Shown here in pieces: positions 41,720 to 50,936 of a stretch of 64,000 nt of DNA. The stretch comes from JAJFKB01 sp965230515 (lineage in GTDB: Bacteria; Pseudomonadota; Gammaproteobacteria; Pseudomonadales; IMCC2047): assembly GCA_965230515.1 (NCBI GenBank), contig OZ246007.1, positions 372,001 through 436,000 of the forward strand, written 5' to 3'. Each line of letters begins with the position of its first letter. Positions within the stretch are counted from its first letter, which is position 1. A program made the position numbers and the translations under genes. Below the pieces are notes generated by a model, which was not told the origin of the DNA, did not search any database, and saw nothing but the letters and a program-made list of their open reading frames with translations.

Positions 41720-42124
41720 TTATTGTGCTACCAGAGAAACGTCAAACACCCCGGCTTCACGTGCTGCATCGGCCACCTGAATAAAGGCTTTGGCCGTGGC
41801 TTTTGCATGTGACCGCACAATGACCGGCGCTTTGGGGCGTTCAGCGTGAAGACGTTCAATATTGGAACGCAGCGCACGCACATCGATACGCCGCTTTTCA
41901 AGGTAATAGTCGTCATTTTCACCGACGGAAATAACAATAGCGGCGTTTTCTTCATCCGATTGGTTTTGTGAGGAGTCTGGTCTGTCCACCTCGATGCCGA
42001 TCTCCTTGACAAACGAGGCGGTGACAATGAAGAAAATAAGCATAATAAACACCACATCCAGCATGGGTGTTAAGTCAATGTCCGAGGCTTCCTCTTCACG
42101 TCTATTCAGCTTCGATCGATGCAT
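41720..42124 (-). CDS. exbD: ExbD/TolR family biopolymer transport protein
   Basis: This 134-residue protein has one transmembrane helix (about 20-42, LTPMLDVVFIMLIFFIVTAS) with the conserved Asp of ExbD/TolR, and a periplasmic domain (IEVDRPDSSQ; APVIVRSHAKATAKAFIQVA). ExbD forms a proton-driven motor with ExbB, energising TonB-dependent transport. Here it is alone: no exbB or tonB gene is adjacent, and the nearest TonB-like protein is 9 kb away on the other strand. A more upstream or downstream operon member may have been separated. Confidence 0.88.
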   Translation of the reverse strand: MHRSKLNRREEEASDIDLTPMLDVVFIMLIFFIVTASFVKEIGIEVDRPDSSQNQSDEENAAIVISVGENDDYYLEKRRIDVRALRSNIERLHAERPKAPVIVRSHAKATAKAFIQVADAAREAGVFDVSLVAQ

Positions 42125-42300
42125 AACCCGCTTCCTCCGGTCTATCTAATATCGATTGAACATCTGTTATTGCACGTTAAGCTTCATCCTATACAAAAAG
42201 GACCAGCTAATGCCATACGAGCGCTGAATTAAGAGCGCATGGCTTGATTTTGCGCAATCGTCTGTCAATGACGTGCCAACAACTTGCTTTCATAAACGGG

Positions 42301-42609
42301 TTACGTTTTTATTTCACCAGTCTCATTATCCACTACAACCGGCGTTTCAAAATACTCTATTTGAGGTTCAACCCCGAATTTACTCTTAATCATACCCGTT
42401 AAGATATTTTCGTTGAAGTTAACGGCAGACGCGCGGTCTCGCCAAAGGTAGACACCTCCGACCAGGTTCCCGTCGTCGGCCAGCAAAAACTGTTTTCGGA
42501 TTAAACCTTCAATATTCTGGAACACCGGAGCCACCTCCATGAACGAGCTTTTGGCAGCCTCCAATGTAATGGAGTCTGGCAGAGGTATTCTGGTAATGGT
42601 TGTTATCAT
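42301..42609 (-). CDS. Antibiotic-biosynthesis-monooxygenase-like (YdhR type) small protein
   Basis: This 102-residue protein starts at ATG 42609 with AAGGAC upstream. The compact dimeric alpha+beta fold of YdhR/ABM proteins is suggested by the pattern FMEVAPVFQNIEGLIRKQFL followed by GNLVGGVYLWRDRASAVNF. No cofactor motif is present, as is usual in this family. The function is unknown; some homologues are monooxygenases and others are orphan stress proteins. It precedes the 5'-nucleotidase gene's stop with a short gap, on the same strand. Confidence 0.7.
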   Translation of the reverse strand: MITTITRIPLPDSITLEAAKSSFMEVAPVFQNIEGLIRKQFLLADDGNLVGGVYLWRDRASAVNFNENILTGMIKSKFGVEPQIEYFETPVVVDNETGEIKT

Positions 42610-42648
42610 CGTCAGTCCGTCCTTTAGCAACTGTTAGGGGATGTCCGT

Positions 42649-43545
42649 TCACTGCTCATTGGCAACGCCATGCGGTACGTGACCGGTTGGCACATGCTCA
42701 CGCGCGGAATGGCAGTGGCCCTCCTGGTCATCAAAAAACACATCTGCATCAAAGGCACGTAGAAACTCACCCTTATCCATGCCACCTAAAAATATGGATT
42801 CATCAATACGAATCTTCCAGGCTCGCAGGGTTTTTACCACGCGCTCATGTGTGGGTGCCGATCGAGCGGTAATCAATGCCGTTCTAATCGGACAATCTCC
42901 TTCCGAAAACTCCGTCTGTATCTGATGCATCGCCGCCAGAAACGGTTTGAACGGTCCGCCGCTAAGCGGAAGATTGGCAGCGGCTTTCTCGCTTAGCGTG
43001 AAGGCTTCCAGCCCTTTTGTTTTATAAACTTTTTCCGCTTCATCGGAAAATAGAACCGCATCTCCATCAAATGCCAGTCGCAGTTGATCATCCTCGGCGG
43101 AGCGACTCTTGGAGGGTAGAATGGTGGCCGCAGCATACCCGCTTTGCAATGCCTGTTGTACATCTTCGGCATGGGTTGAAAGAAACAGCTGGCTGCCAAA
43201 TGAAGACACATAGCGATAGGGGCTTTCACCACCACAAAAAGCAGCTCTGGTAATTGACAGATTGTAATGTTGAATAGAGTTAAAAATACGCAGCCCGGTA
43301 TCGGCGCTGTTTCTGGAAAGCAAAATCACTTCAACCCGTGGCTCCCCATCCAGTTTATCGTTAATGCCCAACAGTTTTTGCACCAGTGGATACGCATCTC
43401 CGGGCTGTAACGGCTCCTCTTCATGCGCAATCTGATATTCAGCGTAGGCTTTTAGGCCTTGTGCCTGATAAACTTCATGACTCTCGTTCAGATCAAATAA
43501 TGCACGAGAAGATATGGCGACTACCAGTTTGTTGTTAAAATCCAT
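42649..43545 (-). CDS. 5'-nucleotidase (cytosolic, NT5C1-like family)
   Basis: This 298-residue protein starts at ATG 43545 (MDFNNKLVVAISSRALFDLN), which gives the family N-terminus, whereas an upstream in-frame start would add 17 unmatched residues. Further landmarks are VEVILLSRNSADTGLRIFNS, FCGGESPYRYVSSFGSQLFL, LSTHAEDVQQAL and FLGGMDKGEFLRAFDADVFFDDQ, read in parts. These match the bacterial proteins related to vertebrate cytosolic 5'-nucleotidase I, which dephosphorylate nucleoside monophosphates such as AMP. The function is inferred from the family. Confidence 0.82.
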   Translation of the reverse strand: MDFNNKLVVAISSRALFDLNESHEVYQAQGLKAYAEYQIAHEEEPLQPGDAYPLVQKLLGINDKLDGEPRVEVILLSRNSADTGLRIFNSIQHYNLSITRAAFCGGESPYRYVSSFGSQLFLSTHAEDVQQALQSGYAAATILPSKSRSAEDDQLRLAFDGDAVLFSDEAEKVYKTKGLEAFTLSEKAAANLPLSGGPFKPFLAAMHQIQTEFSEGDCPIRTALITARSAPTHERVVKTLRAWKIRIDESIFLGGMDKGEFLRAFDADVFFDDQEGHCHSAREHVPTGHVPHGVANEQ

Positions 43546-43780
43546 TACAAGACTCACGCGGTTGAATATGCTCTTTTTATCACGATCCCATGACAAATCC
43601 TATAAAGAGTTTTCAGCAAATCCGTCGGTATACCTATAAAGTGGAGTCTGAGTGAATGCAGCCTCATCAACAATTTATTGGTGCTTAGTGGATTATTGCT
43701 CTTTGCATATAGCTTGCAAAGTACTCTACAAAAACAACGTAACACACTGTATATTATGACAAATAAGGAAATATAATCGC

Positions 43781-44752
43781 ATGAAAGGTGTATTCTTAGA
43801 TGCAGATTCCATCGCACCCGAAGATCTAAACCTGGACAAACTCAACGCGGAATTTTCACAGCTCATCTGTTATCCCTCTACCGAGCCTGATGAGCGGTTG
43901 GAACGTATAAGGGATGCAGAGGTTGTTATCACTAACAAAATTCCGATTGATAAGTCACTACTGGAGCAGGCAAAGACGCTCAAACTGGTTATGGTTGCCG
44001 CTACCGGAGCCAATAATATTGACCTGGACGCTGCCCAACAGCATAGCGTAGCAGTCGCCAACGTAACAGGATACAGCGCCGCATCCGTAGCGCAGCACAC
44101 TTTCTCTCTGATTCTGGCCTTATCTACCCACCTGCTTGAGTACCATAACGAGGTTCAGCAAGGTGCCTGGGGACAAAATCATTTTTTCTGTCTGTTGCAT
44201 CACCCCATCACAGAGCTGAGTGGCAAGAAACTGGTGATCGTTGGTTACGGTGAGATAGGTAAGGCTGTTGCTAAAGCGGCCAGCGGATTTGGCATGGAGG
44301 TGCTGTTGGCGGATAGCTTGAAGCCCGATCAATCAGCAGAAAAAACGGATGAATTCATACGCCAACCACTGGAAGAACTGTTACCTGTTGCTGATGTGCT
44401 TTCCCTGCACTGCCCCCTAACAGCGCATACGGAAAATCTCATTGCCGAACAGCAACTTGCTGCGATGAAATCCACCGCTTTGCTTGTTAATACAGCACGC
44501 GGTGGCCTGGTTAATGAGCAGGCACTGTTAAACGCATTGCAAAATAAACAGATCGCCGGGGCCGGCATTGATGTATTGACCAGCGAGCCGCCCAAAGCGG
44601 GCAATACTTTGCTGAATACCGGGCTTCCAAATTTGATAGTCACGCCACATTGTGCCTGGGGTAGCCGTGAAGCACGACAAAGGCTGGCCAACGAAATGGC
44701 GCTCAATCTGAACGCCTTTAAACAGGGACAGTCTCGTAACCGGTTGGTGTAA
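43781..44752 (+). CDS. D-2-hydroxyacid dehydrogenase (NAD-dependent)
   Basis: This 323-residue enzyme has the Rossmann motif VIVGYGEIGKAVAKAA, the substrate/catalytic Arg in VNTARGGLVNEQAL, Glu in GIDVLTSEPP and His in LIVTPHCAWGS, the Arg-Glu-His triad of the D-isomer hydroxyacid dehydrogenases. The sequence most resembles the hydroxypyruvate/glyoxylate reductase branch. It lies 11 bases before the repair nuclease gene on the same strand, an operon that appears to be conserved only by proximity. The physiological substrate is uncertain. Confidence 0.88.
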   Translation: MKGVFLDADSIAPEDLNLDKLNAEFSQLICYPSTEPDERLERIRDAEVVITNKIPIDKSLLEQAKTLKLVMVAATGANNIDLDAAQQHSVAVANVTGYSAASVAQHTFSLILALSTHLLEYHNEVQQGAWGQNHFFCLLHHPITELSGKKLVIVGYGEIGKAVAKAASGFGMEVLLADSLKPDQSAEKTDEFIRQPLEELLPVADVLSLHCPLTAHTENLIAEQQLAAMKSTALLVNTARGGLVNEQALLNALQNKQIAGAGIDVLTSEPPKAGNTLLNTGLPNLIVTPHCAWGSREARQRLANEMALNLNAFKQGQSRNRLV

Positions 44753-44763
44753 CAACAAACAGC

Positions 44764-47484
44764 ATGAAACCCTTGTTTGATCTTAATCTCATCGCCGATT
44801 TTATAGACGGTCAGGTCGCTAATCAGCCTTTTATTATTACCGCCAACCAACGGCTTGCTAATGAAATCAGTGCTGCATTTGAAAGCCGGGTTGGATTGCA
44901 GGATGCACACTGTCAAATCAAGCCTGAAATCCTCCCGGTTGAAGATTGGATTACGGGCTGCTGGCAGCAGTTGGTCTGTCAGGGTGATCAGATTGCCCTC
45001 TCTGTCAGACCGCTGACCGCTAACCAGGATTTATTGCTTTGGGAACAGATTGTCCGTAATGATCCAGATACGTTATTACTCAAGCCCCATGCCACCGCCA
45101 GGGTGGCTCAAGCAGCACAACGAACCTTATATCTATGGCAAACTCCCGTTTCCGGCGCCTTTTCCTTTCATCCGGACTGCGCCCGTTTTGCGGATTGGTC
45201 CCGACAATATCAACAACGTTGCACAAAGGATGGCTTTGTTAGCGCAGCGAGACTGGCAGAAATCGTCAATGAGGCTTTTAGACAAAACAAGCTGGTTAGG
45301 CAGGACGCTATTTTACCGATCGGATTTCAACAGATTCCACCTTTGTATAGCGAACTGTTTAAGCTGGGTGGTACCAAAACAGTTGAATATGAAAAGAACC
45401 GCTGCTCTGCTAAAAGCTTTCGTCAGGGTTTCGACAGCACGGAGCAGGAGATCAAAGCGGCCGCATCCTGGATCAGAGCGGAGCTGGAGGAAAACCCGAA
45501 TCAGTGTATCGCACTTATCGTCCCCGATTTGAAGTCCAGGCGAAACCAGATTGAGCGCCTGTTCAGCGCCGAGTTTGAGCCGCAATACCAGCTTCCGGAC
45601 ACACCTCGTTACCAATGCCCGTTTAATATCAGTGCAGGTATTCCGCTAAGTGATACGCCCGTTATTCAGACTGCTTTATTGCTTCTCAAGACCTTGACTG
45701 GCGAATTGGATACATTGGAATGGCTGACGCTACTGCATAATCCATTTGTTTTTAACCAGACCGATATCCGACGGTCACTCTGCGATGCGGAGCTACAGAT
45801 TCGCAGAACCGGGTTTGCGAAACTAACGGCAACTCAGCTTAAACAGATTCTTGTTGAAACCGAGATACAACAAGATGGTGCACTGAGTAGTTGGGTGGAC
45901 GCACTCGACCAATTAATTCAGGAACGGCAACGACTCAGCAATCATAAGGCCCCGCTAGCGTATTGGATTGAGCGTGCAGAGACATTGCTGGCATCCTTTC
46001 AGTGGCCGGGAGCGCGCTCACTGGACAGCATTGAGTATCAGCAGGTAAAACGCTGGCGTGCACTACTGGAGGAGTTTGCAGAGTTATCTGTTATCTGCGG
46101 AGAAGTTAGTTTTGAAACGATGGCCGGCATGTTGAATCGCTATGCCAACGGTCTGGAGTTTCAGGCTGAATCCAAAAAATCGCCCATCCAGATTTTAGGT
46201 ATGCTGGAGGGTGGAGGACTCGCCTTTGATGCCATTTGGCTGATGGGTATGAATGATAGAAACTGGCCACCCTCCCCGGCACCTAACCCGTTTATTCCAA
46301 TTATGCTTCAGGTTGAGCAGGAGATGCCACATGCGAGTGCTGAACGCGAGTTGGGATTTACTAAAATGCTGTTCAGTGATTACCTGCAAGGGACAGACAA
46401 GTTGATTGCCAGTTATGCGCTGTGGGATAAAGATCAACCATTACTCCCAAGCCCCCTGCTTGATAACACAGAACCCTTTGCAAACTCGTCCGAACCCGGT
46501 AATAGCTACCCCCATCCCTACTACAATCTGTTGTTAGAAGGGATACCTTCATCATTGACCCGAATAAGTGATGCTAATGCCCCTCCCATCAATAACTCCA
46601 TAAAACCTATCAAAGGTGGGGCCCAGATTCTGAAGGATCAGGCAGCGTGCCCATTCAAGGCATTTGCCACCCACAGACTTGGGGCAAGGGCACTGGATAC
46701 ACCAGAGCATCTGCTGAGCGCCAGCGAACGGGGCGTCCTGTTGCACCGTGCACTGGAACTGGTCTGGAAAACCACTCACACACTACAGCAGCTTAAAGAG
46801 CTGGATATCCGCGCCCTAAATACAATCATCAATCAGGCAGCTACCAGCGCGGTTTTAAGGTTGGCGGGCAAACGCCCTGATCTTCTCGGAGAAACCCTGG
46901 TCAACCTTGAGATAGAGCGATTACACAACCTGGTTCATACCTGGTTAAAGGTTGAAATGGATCGACAGCCATTTGAGGTTGATGCCACAGAATCTGCAGC
47001 CCGCGTTGAGCTTTCCGGCATCACCCTGACACTCAGAATTGATCGAATAGACCGTCTGGAAGATGGCAGTCTGGTGCTCATTGATTACAAAACCGGTGAA
47101 TGCAATATCAGGCAGTGGCAGGGGGAGCGCCCCGATGATCCCCAGCTTCCTCTCTATTCAATCAGTCTGGCTGTTACAAATGATGTCTGTGCACTTGCGT
47201 TTGCACAGGTCAATGTCGACAAACAGCGTTTTTTGGGTATTGCCCGGCAGCAGAATGTTGCTTCCGGAATTACCCCCCCTGAAAAGATAAAAAACTGGGA
47301 GATGGCCAGAGAATGGCCGGACCTCCAGGTACAATGGCGTGCATACCTGGAGGCGCTGATGACCGCATTTGCCAGGGGCGAAGCTAATGTTGACCCTAAA
47401 AACGGGACTACCTGCCGTTACTGCAACTTAGGCAGCCTGTGCCGCGTAAAAGATGCACGCAGTTTCAGCGAGGTCAGCCTATGA
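44764..47484 (+). CDS. PD-(D/E)XK nuclease family repair protein (AddB-like)
   Basis: This 906-residue protein resembles the 'probable DNA repair protein' relatives of AddB/RexB. The C-terminal nuclease domain has the motif LVLIDYKTGECN (Asp and Lys of PD-(D/E)XK) and ends in a cysteine set, CRYCNLGSLC, which with an upstream Cys (QAACPFKAFATHRLG) would hold the 4Fe-4S cluster typical of AddB. The N-terminal half looks like an inactive helicase fold. It is coupled by ATGA overlap to the helicase gene. Together they should process double-strand DNA ends in place of RecBCD. Confidence 0.85.
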   Translation: MKPLFDLNLIADFIDGQVANQPFIITANQRLANEISAAFESRVGLQDAHCQIKPEILPVEDWITGCWQQLVCQGDQIALSVRPLTANQDLLLWEQIVRNDPDTLLLKPHATARVAQAAQRTLYLWQTPVSGAFSFHPDCARFADWSRQYQQRCTKDGFVSAARLAEIVNEAFRQNKLVRQDAILPIGFQQIPPLYSELFKLGGTKTVEYEKNRCSAKSFRQGFDSTEQEIKAAASWIRAELEENPNQCIALIVPDLKSRRNQIERLFSAEFEPQYQLPDTPRYQCPFNISAGIPLSDTPVIQTALLLLKTLTGELDTLEWLTLLHNPFVFNQTDIRRSLCDAELQIRRTGFAKLTATQLKQILVETEIQQDGALSSWVDALDQLIQERQRLSNHKAPLAYWIERAETLLASFQWPGARSLDSIEYQQVKRWRALLEEFAELSVICGEVSFETMAGMLNRYANGLEFQAESKKSPIQILGMLEGGGLAFDAIWLMGMNDRNWPPSPAPNPFIPIMLQVEQEMPHASAERELGFTKMLFSDYLQGTDKLIASYALWDKDQPLLPSPLLDNTEPFANSSEPGNSYPHPYYNLLLEGIPSSLTRISDANAPPINNSIKPIKGGAQILKDQAACPFKAFATHRLGARALDTPEHLLSASERGVLLHRALELVWKTTHTLQQLKELDIRALNTIINQAATSAVLRLAGKRPDLLGETLVNLEIERLHNLVHTWLKVEMDRQPFEVDATESAARVELSGITLTLRIDRIDRLEDGSLVLIDYKTGECNIRQWQGERPDDPQLPLYSISLAVTNDVCALAFAQVNVDKQRFLGIARQQNVASGITPPEKIKNWEMAREWPDLQVQWRAYLEALMTAFARGEANVDPKNGTTCRYCNLGSLCRVKDARSFSEVSL

Positions 47485-50400
47485 GCGCTGTGATTGATAG
47501 CACGCAAAGGCGGGAAGCCCTGGACCCGAATCAGTCGCTGGCTGTCACGGCCCCGGCGGGTTCGGGAAAAACAGAGCTTTTGACGCGTCGGGTACTTACG
47601 CTACTTGCGGGTGTTGAACAGCCGGAGCAGATTCTAGCCATCACCTTCACACGAAAAGCGGCTAATGAGATGAGGCATCGGATTCTGGCCGCTTTACAGA
47701 TAGCTCGTCAGGATGCGCCTGAAGATGCCTATCAAAAGGAGTTATGGGAGATTGCCAGACGGGCATTGGCGCGCGATACCAGCAAAGGCTGGCAGCTTCT
47801 GGAAAACCCGAATCGCCTGCGACTTCAGACAATCGACAGCTTCTGTATGTCGCTGGTCAGACAGATGCCAATCCTGAGTGGCATCGGCGGGGATCTCGGA
47901 ATCTGTGATAAACCTGAGCTCCTATACAAAGAGGCTATACGACGGTTATTTGAACAGTTAAAGACTGGTGGGCCGGCCTTAACCGATCTTAAAAAATTGC
48001 TATCACACCTGGACAACAACCTGGTGCGAGTAGAGTCACTGTTGAGTGTTATTCTGGGAAAAAGAGAACAGTGGCTACGCTATCTGGTCGGACATGGTAG
48101 TGATTTGGATTACTTTAAAAAACAGCTGGAAAGCCATCTAGAGTGTCTGGTCACCGAAACACTGGCAAATCTCCATGATCAGCTTGAGCATGCGTACCCT
48201 GCCCTGCTTCAAACACTGAAATTTGCATCGCTTAACCTGCCGACAGACAAGCGGCTGCTTGATCCTGATGCGACTGCTTTGCCCGATTACTCATCGGAAC
48301 AACTCTCAACCTGGAAAAAAATCAGCAATTTGTTGTTAACTCGATCCGGAACCTGGCGGGTTAAGCTGACAAAAAACGAAGGTTTTCCGGTTGCTCCCAA
48401 CAGTAGGGAGAAAACGGCTTATCGTGAGGCAAAAGAAAGTGCACTTGCCTTGATTGAACAGTTTTCAACAAATGAGGATTTAAGATTACTTTTGGTGGAA
48501 ATTAACAGCCTGCCCCAGCCCCGATACGATGAAAGGCAGTGGCAGTTATTGGGCTGCCTGAGCCACCTGTTGCCGCAACTGGCGGCAGAGCTGATACTGG
48601 TTTTTGGTGAAGCTGGGGAAGTCGATCATCAGCAAATTACCATTGCCGCACACGCCGCGCTTGGACACAGAGAAGTGCCGAGTGATATCAGTCTGTTACT
48701 TGATCACCGTCTGCACCATATCCTGGTCGATGAATTTCAGGACACCTCTTCCACACAGTTTCAGTTATTGTCACGTTTGACCGAGAGTTGGCAACCGGGT
48801 GACGGCAAGTCATTTTTTATTGTTGGTGACGGGATGCAATCCTGCTATGGATTCAGGGACGCAAATGTCGGGCTGTTTCTTGCGGCCAGGCAGTTTGGTA
48901 TCGGAAACGTAAAGCTTCAACCGCTGGAGCTGGAGGTCAATTTCCGCTCTCAACAGGGTATTGTTGACTGGGTCAACGGTTGTTTCAGTCAGGCATTTCC
49001 TGATAAAGACGATATTTCCCGAGGAGCGGTCAGCTATACCGGTTGTATCGCGTTTAAGAAGCAATCGGATACCAATCCTGTGGCCTTTTATGTTTGTGAG
49101 GAAGACACGGAAAGAGCAGTCGAAGCTGACCAGGTGGTTCAACTGGTACAGCAATATAAAGATGAAGCACCCCAAGAAAGTATTGCTATTCTGGTGCGCA
49201 ATCGCTCACATTTGGGTGCTATCACGCAACGACTTACCGAGGTGTGCATTCCTTGGTCCGGCGTTGATCTGGAGCCTTTAACGGACAAGCCCGCTATTCA
49301 GGACCTGCTGGCACTGACCCGGGCTGCACTTAATCCGGTGGATCGTGTGGCATGGTTGTCGATTCTTCGTGCCCCCTGGTGTGGCCTTACCCTGAAGGAC
49401 CTGGAGCTTATTGCCGGCCTGGAAAGTGGCCAGCAGCCCGTGTGGTTTGCTATCAACGACGACAATATCACGCAAGGACTGTCGAGCGCCGGGTTTCAGG
49501 CACTTCACAAGCTTAAAGAAATATTTACGACGGCTTTCGCTCAGCGCGCGAGAAAGCCGCTGCGCCAATGGATAGAGGGTCTTTGGTTAGCGTTGGCTGG
49601 TCCAGCCACAGTATCCTCCATCCATGAACTAAAGCAGGTTAGTATTTATTTTGAGCTGTTGAAAAAACACCAGAAAAACGGGCTGACACTGGATATTGAA
49701 CAGTTCTGCCATGCTGTTGATGAAATATACGCACAACCGGAAGAGCAAGCAGGCGCCGTGCAAATCATGACCATCCATAAGGCTAAGGGTCTTGAATTTG
49801 ATCGTGTCATTATTCCCGGCATGGACCGAGGAGGACGATCACAGGGTAATGAACTAATGCTGCAACATGAGCGCCTTTCCAATCAAGGATGTGTGCATTT
49901 AATGATTAGTCCGATTGCGGCATCAGGAGGCGAGCAGGACAGCCTCTACGAATACATTAAGCAGGAGCAGAAACAAAAAGTCCGATTGGAGAATACCCGG
50001 TTGACCTACGTGGCTGCGACACGCGCCATCAAACGGCTGGCGCTGATCGCCTGCTTGAAACGCAATCCGGAAACAAATCGTTTAGTGGCACCACCAGGCG
50101 CGAGCCTGCTGCATTGCCTGTGGCCGGTGATTGAAGATCAGGCAATCTGTATAAAACCCGAGGCATTACAGAAACAGGTGCTTAGGGCCAATCAACAGGG
50201 CCCGGAGTTTTCGCTGTTACGTTTCGATGAAGACTGGGTTAGCCCCGCCCTGCCCAAGGGAGATATCCTGCACGCCTATCGTGGCCATGAATATGGGGAC
50301 CAGCCGGAGAACACCGTAATTTCGGAATCTGATGTCCTGCTGGAAAAAGCTGTCAGGCAGTTGTTCTATGCCATTGAGCAGACAGGCATCGAACAGTGGA

Positions 50401-50801
50401 TAAACGGGCATCAAGACTATTTGCCGGTTATTCTCAGTCGGATGGATGGCTTTCAGCATAACCCGGAATTTAGAGGGAAACTGTTAGCCGTATTAAAGTC
50501 TGCAAAATCAGACCCTCAAGGAAGCTGGTTACTTTCCGGGAATCATCAAGGCTATCTAAGCAACCGTGAAATGTTGTTCCGAATTGCCAACCATTCTGTC
50601 ACCTTGCGGCTACCACACTGCTTCGTCACAGATGGACAGCGTTGGGTGGTGGATGTGAGTCTGACTGATGACATTGAGTTATACGTGAACCAACATCAAA
50701 CACAAATGACCCGATTCAGAGAAGGGTTAGCGCAGATCGACAATTTGCCCGTCAAAACTGCCTGTTATTTCCCCTTGCAGCAACAACTTCAGTCGCTTTA
50801 A
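47481..50801 (+). CDS. UvrD/AddA-type ATP-dependent helicase subunit
   Basis: This 1106-residue SF1 helicase starts at ATG 47481, overlapping the upstream stop as ATGA. Motif I is VTAPAGSGKTELLTRR, motif Ia ITFTRKAANEMRHR, motif II ILVDEFQDTSSTQF, motif III DGMQSCYGFRDA, motif V MTIHKAKGLEFDRVI and motif VI LTYVAATRAIKRLAL. The C-terminal 90 residues look like the AddA nuclease domain, but where active proteins have IDYKT this one reads WVVDVSLTDD, with the catalytic Lys gone, so the nuclease of this subunit is probably dead. End resection would then use only the partner's nuclease. Confidence 0.9.
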   Translation: MSAVIDSTQRREALDPNQSLAVTAPAGSGKTELLTRRVLTLLAGVEQPEQILAITFTRKAANEMRHRILAALQIARQDAPEDAYQKELWEIARRALARDTSKGWQLLENPNRLRLQTIDSFCMSLVRQMPILSGIGGDLGICDKPELLYKEAIRRLFEQLKTGGPALTDLKKLLSHLDNNLVRVESLLSVILGKREQWLRYLVGHGSDLDYFKKQLESHLECLVTETLANLHDQLEHAYPALLQTLKFASLNLPTDKRLLDPDATALPDYSSEQLSTWKKISNLLLTRSGTWRVKLTKNEGFPVAPNSREKTAYREAKESALALIEQFSTNEDLRLLLVEINSLPQPRYDERQWQLLGCLSHLLPQLAAELILVFGEAGEVDHQQITIAAHAALGHREVPSDISLLLDHRLHHILVDEFQDTSSTQFQLLSRLTESWQPGDGKSFFIVGDGMQSCYGFRDANVGLFLAARQFGIGNVKLQPLELEVNFRSQQGIVDWVNGCFSQAFPDKDDISRGAVSYTGCIAFKKQSDTNPVAFYVCEEDTERAVEADQVVQLVQQYKDEAPQESIAILVRNRSHLGAITQRLTEVCIPWSGVDLEPLTDKPAIQDLLALTRAALNPVDRVAWLSILRAPWCGLTLKDLELIAGLESGQQPVWFAINDDNITQGLSSAGFQALHKLKEIFTTAFAQRARKPLRQWIEGLWLALAGPATVSSIHELKQVSIYFELLKKHQKNGLTLDIEQFCHAVDEIYAQPEEQAGAVQIMTIHKAKGLEFDRVIIPGMDRGGRSQGNELMLQHERLSNQGCVHLMISPIAASGGEQDSLYEYIKQEQKQKVRLENTRLTYVAATRAIKRLALIACLKRNPETNRLVAPPGASLLHCLWPVIEDQAICIKPEALQKQVLRANQQGPEFSLLRFDEDWVSPALPKGDILHAYRGHEYGDQPENTVISESDVLLEKAVRQLFYAIEQTGIEQWINGHQDYLPVILSRMDGFQHNPEFRGKLLAVLKSAKSDPQGSWLLSGNHQGYLSNREMLFRIANHSVTLRLPHCFVTDGQRWVVDVSLTDDIELYVNQHQTQMTRFREGLAQIDNLPVKTACYFPLQQQLQSL

Positions 50802-50936
50802 AAGCCTGGTTCTCAGGGACTATTTTATATTTCTGTGGTTATACCATAAATCATTTTGATATATCATAAGCGACCTCTCGGATTTGTGGATTAACAGGCA
50901 AAGGGCGCGTTGACGTCCAGGCTATAGGCAATAAAT

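Noticed and set aside
45050..45532. 160-codon frame inside the AddB-like gene
   Set aside because: Different frame of the same strand within a long coding gene; no motif and no start signal.
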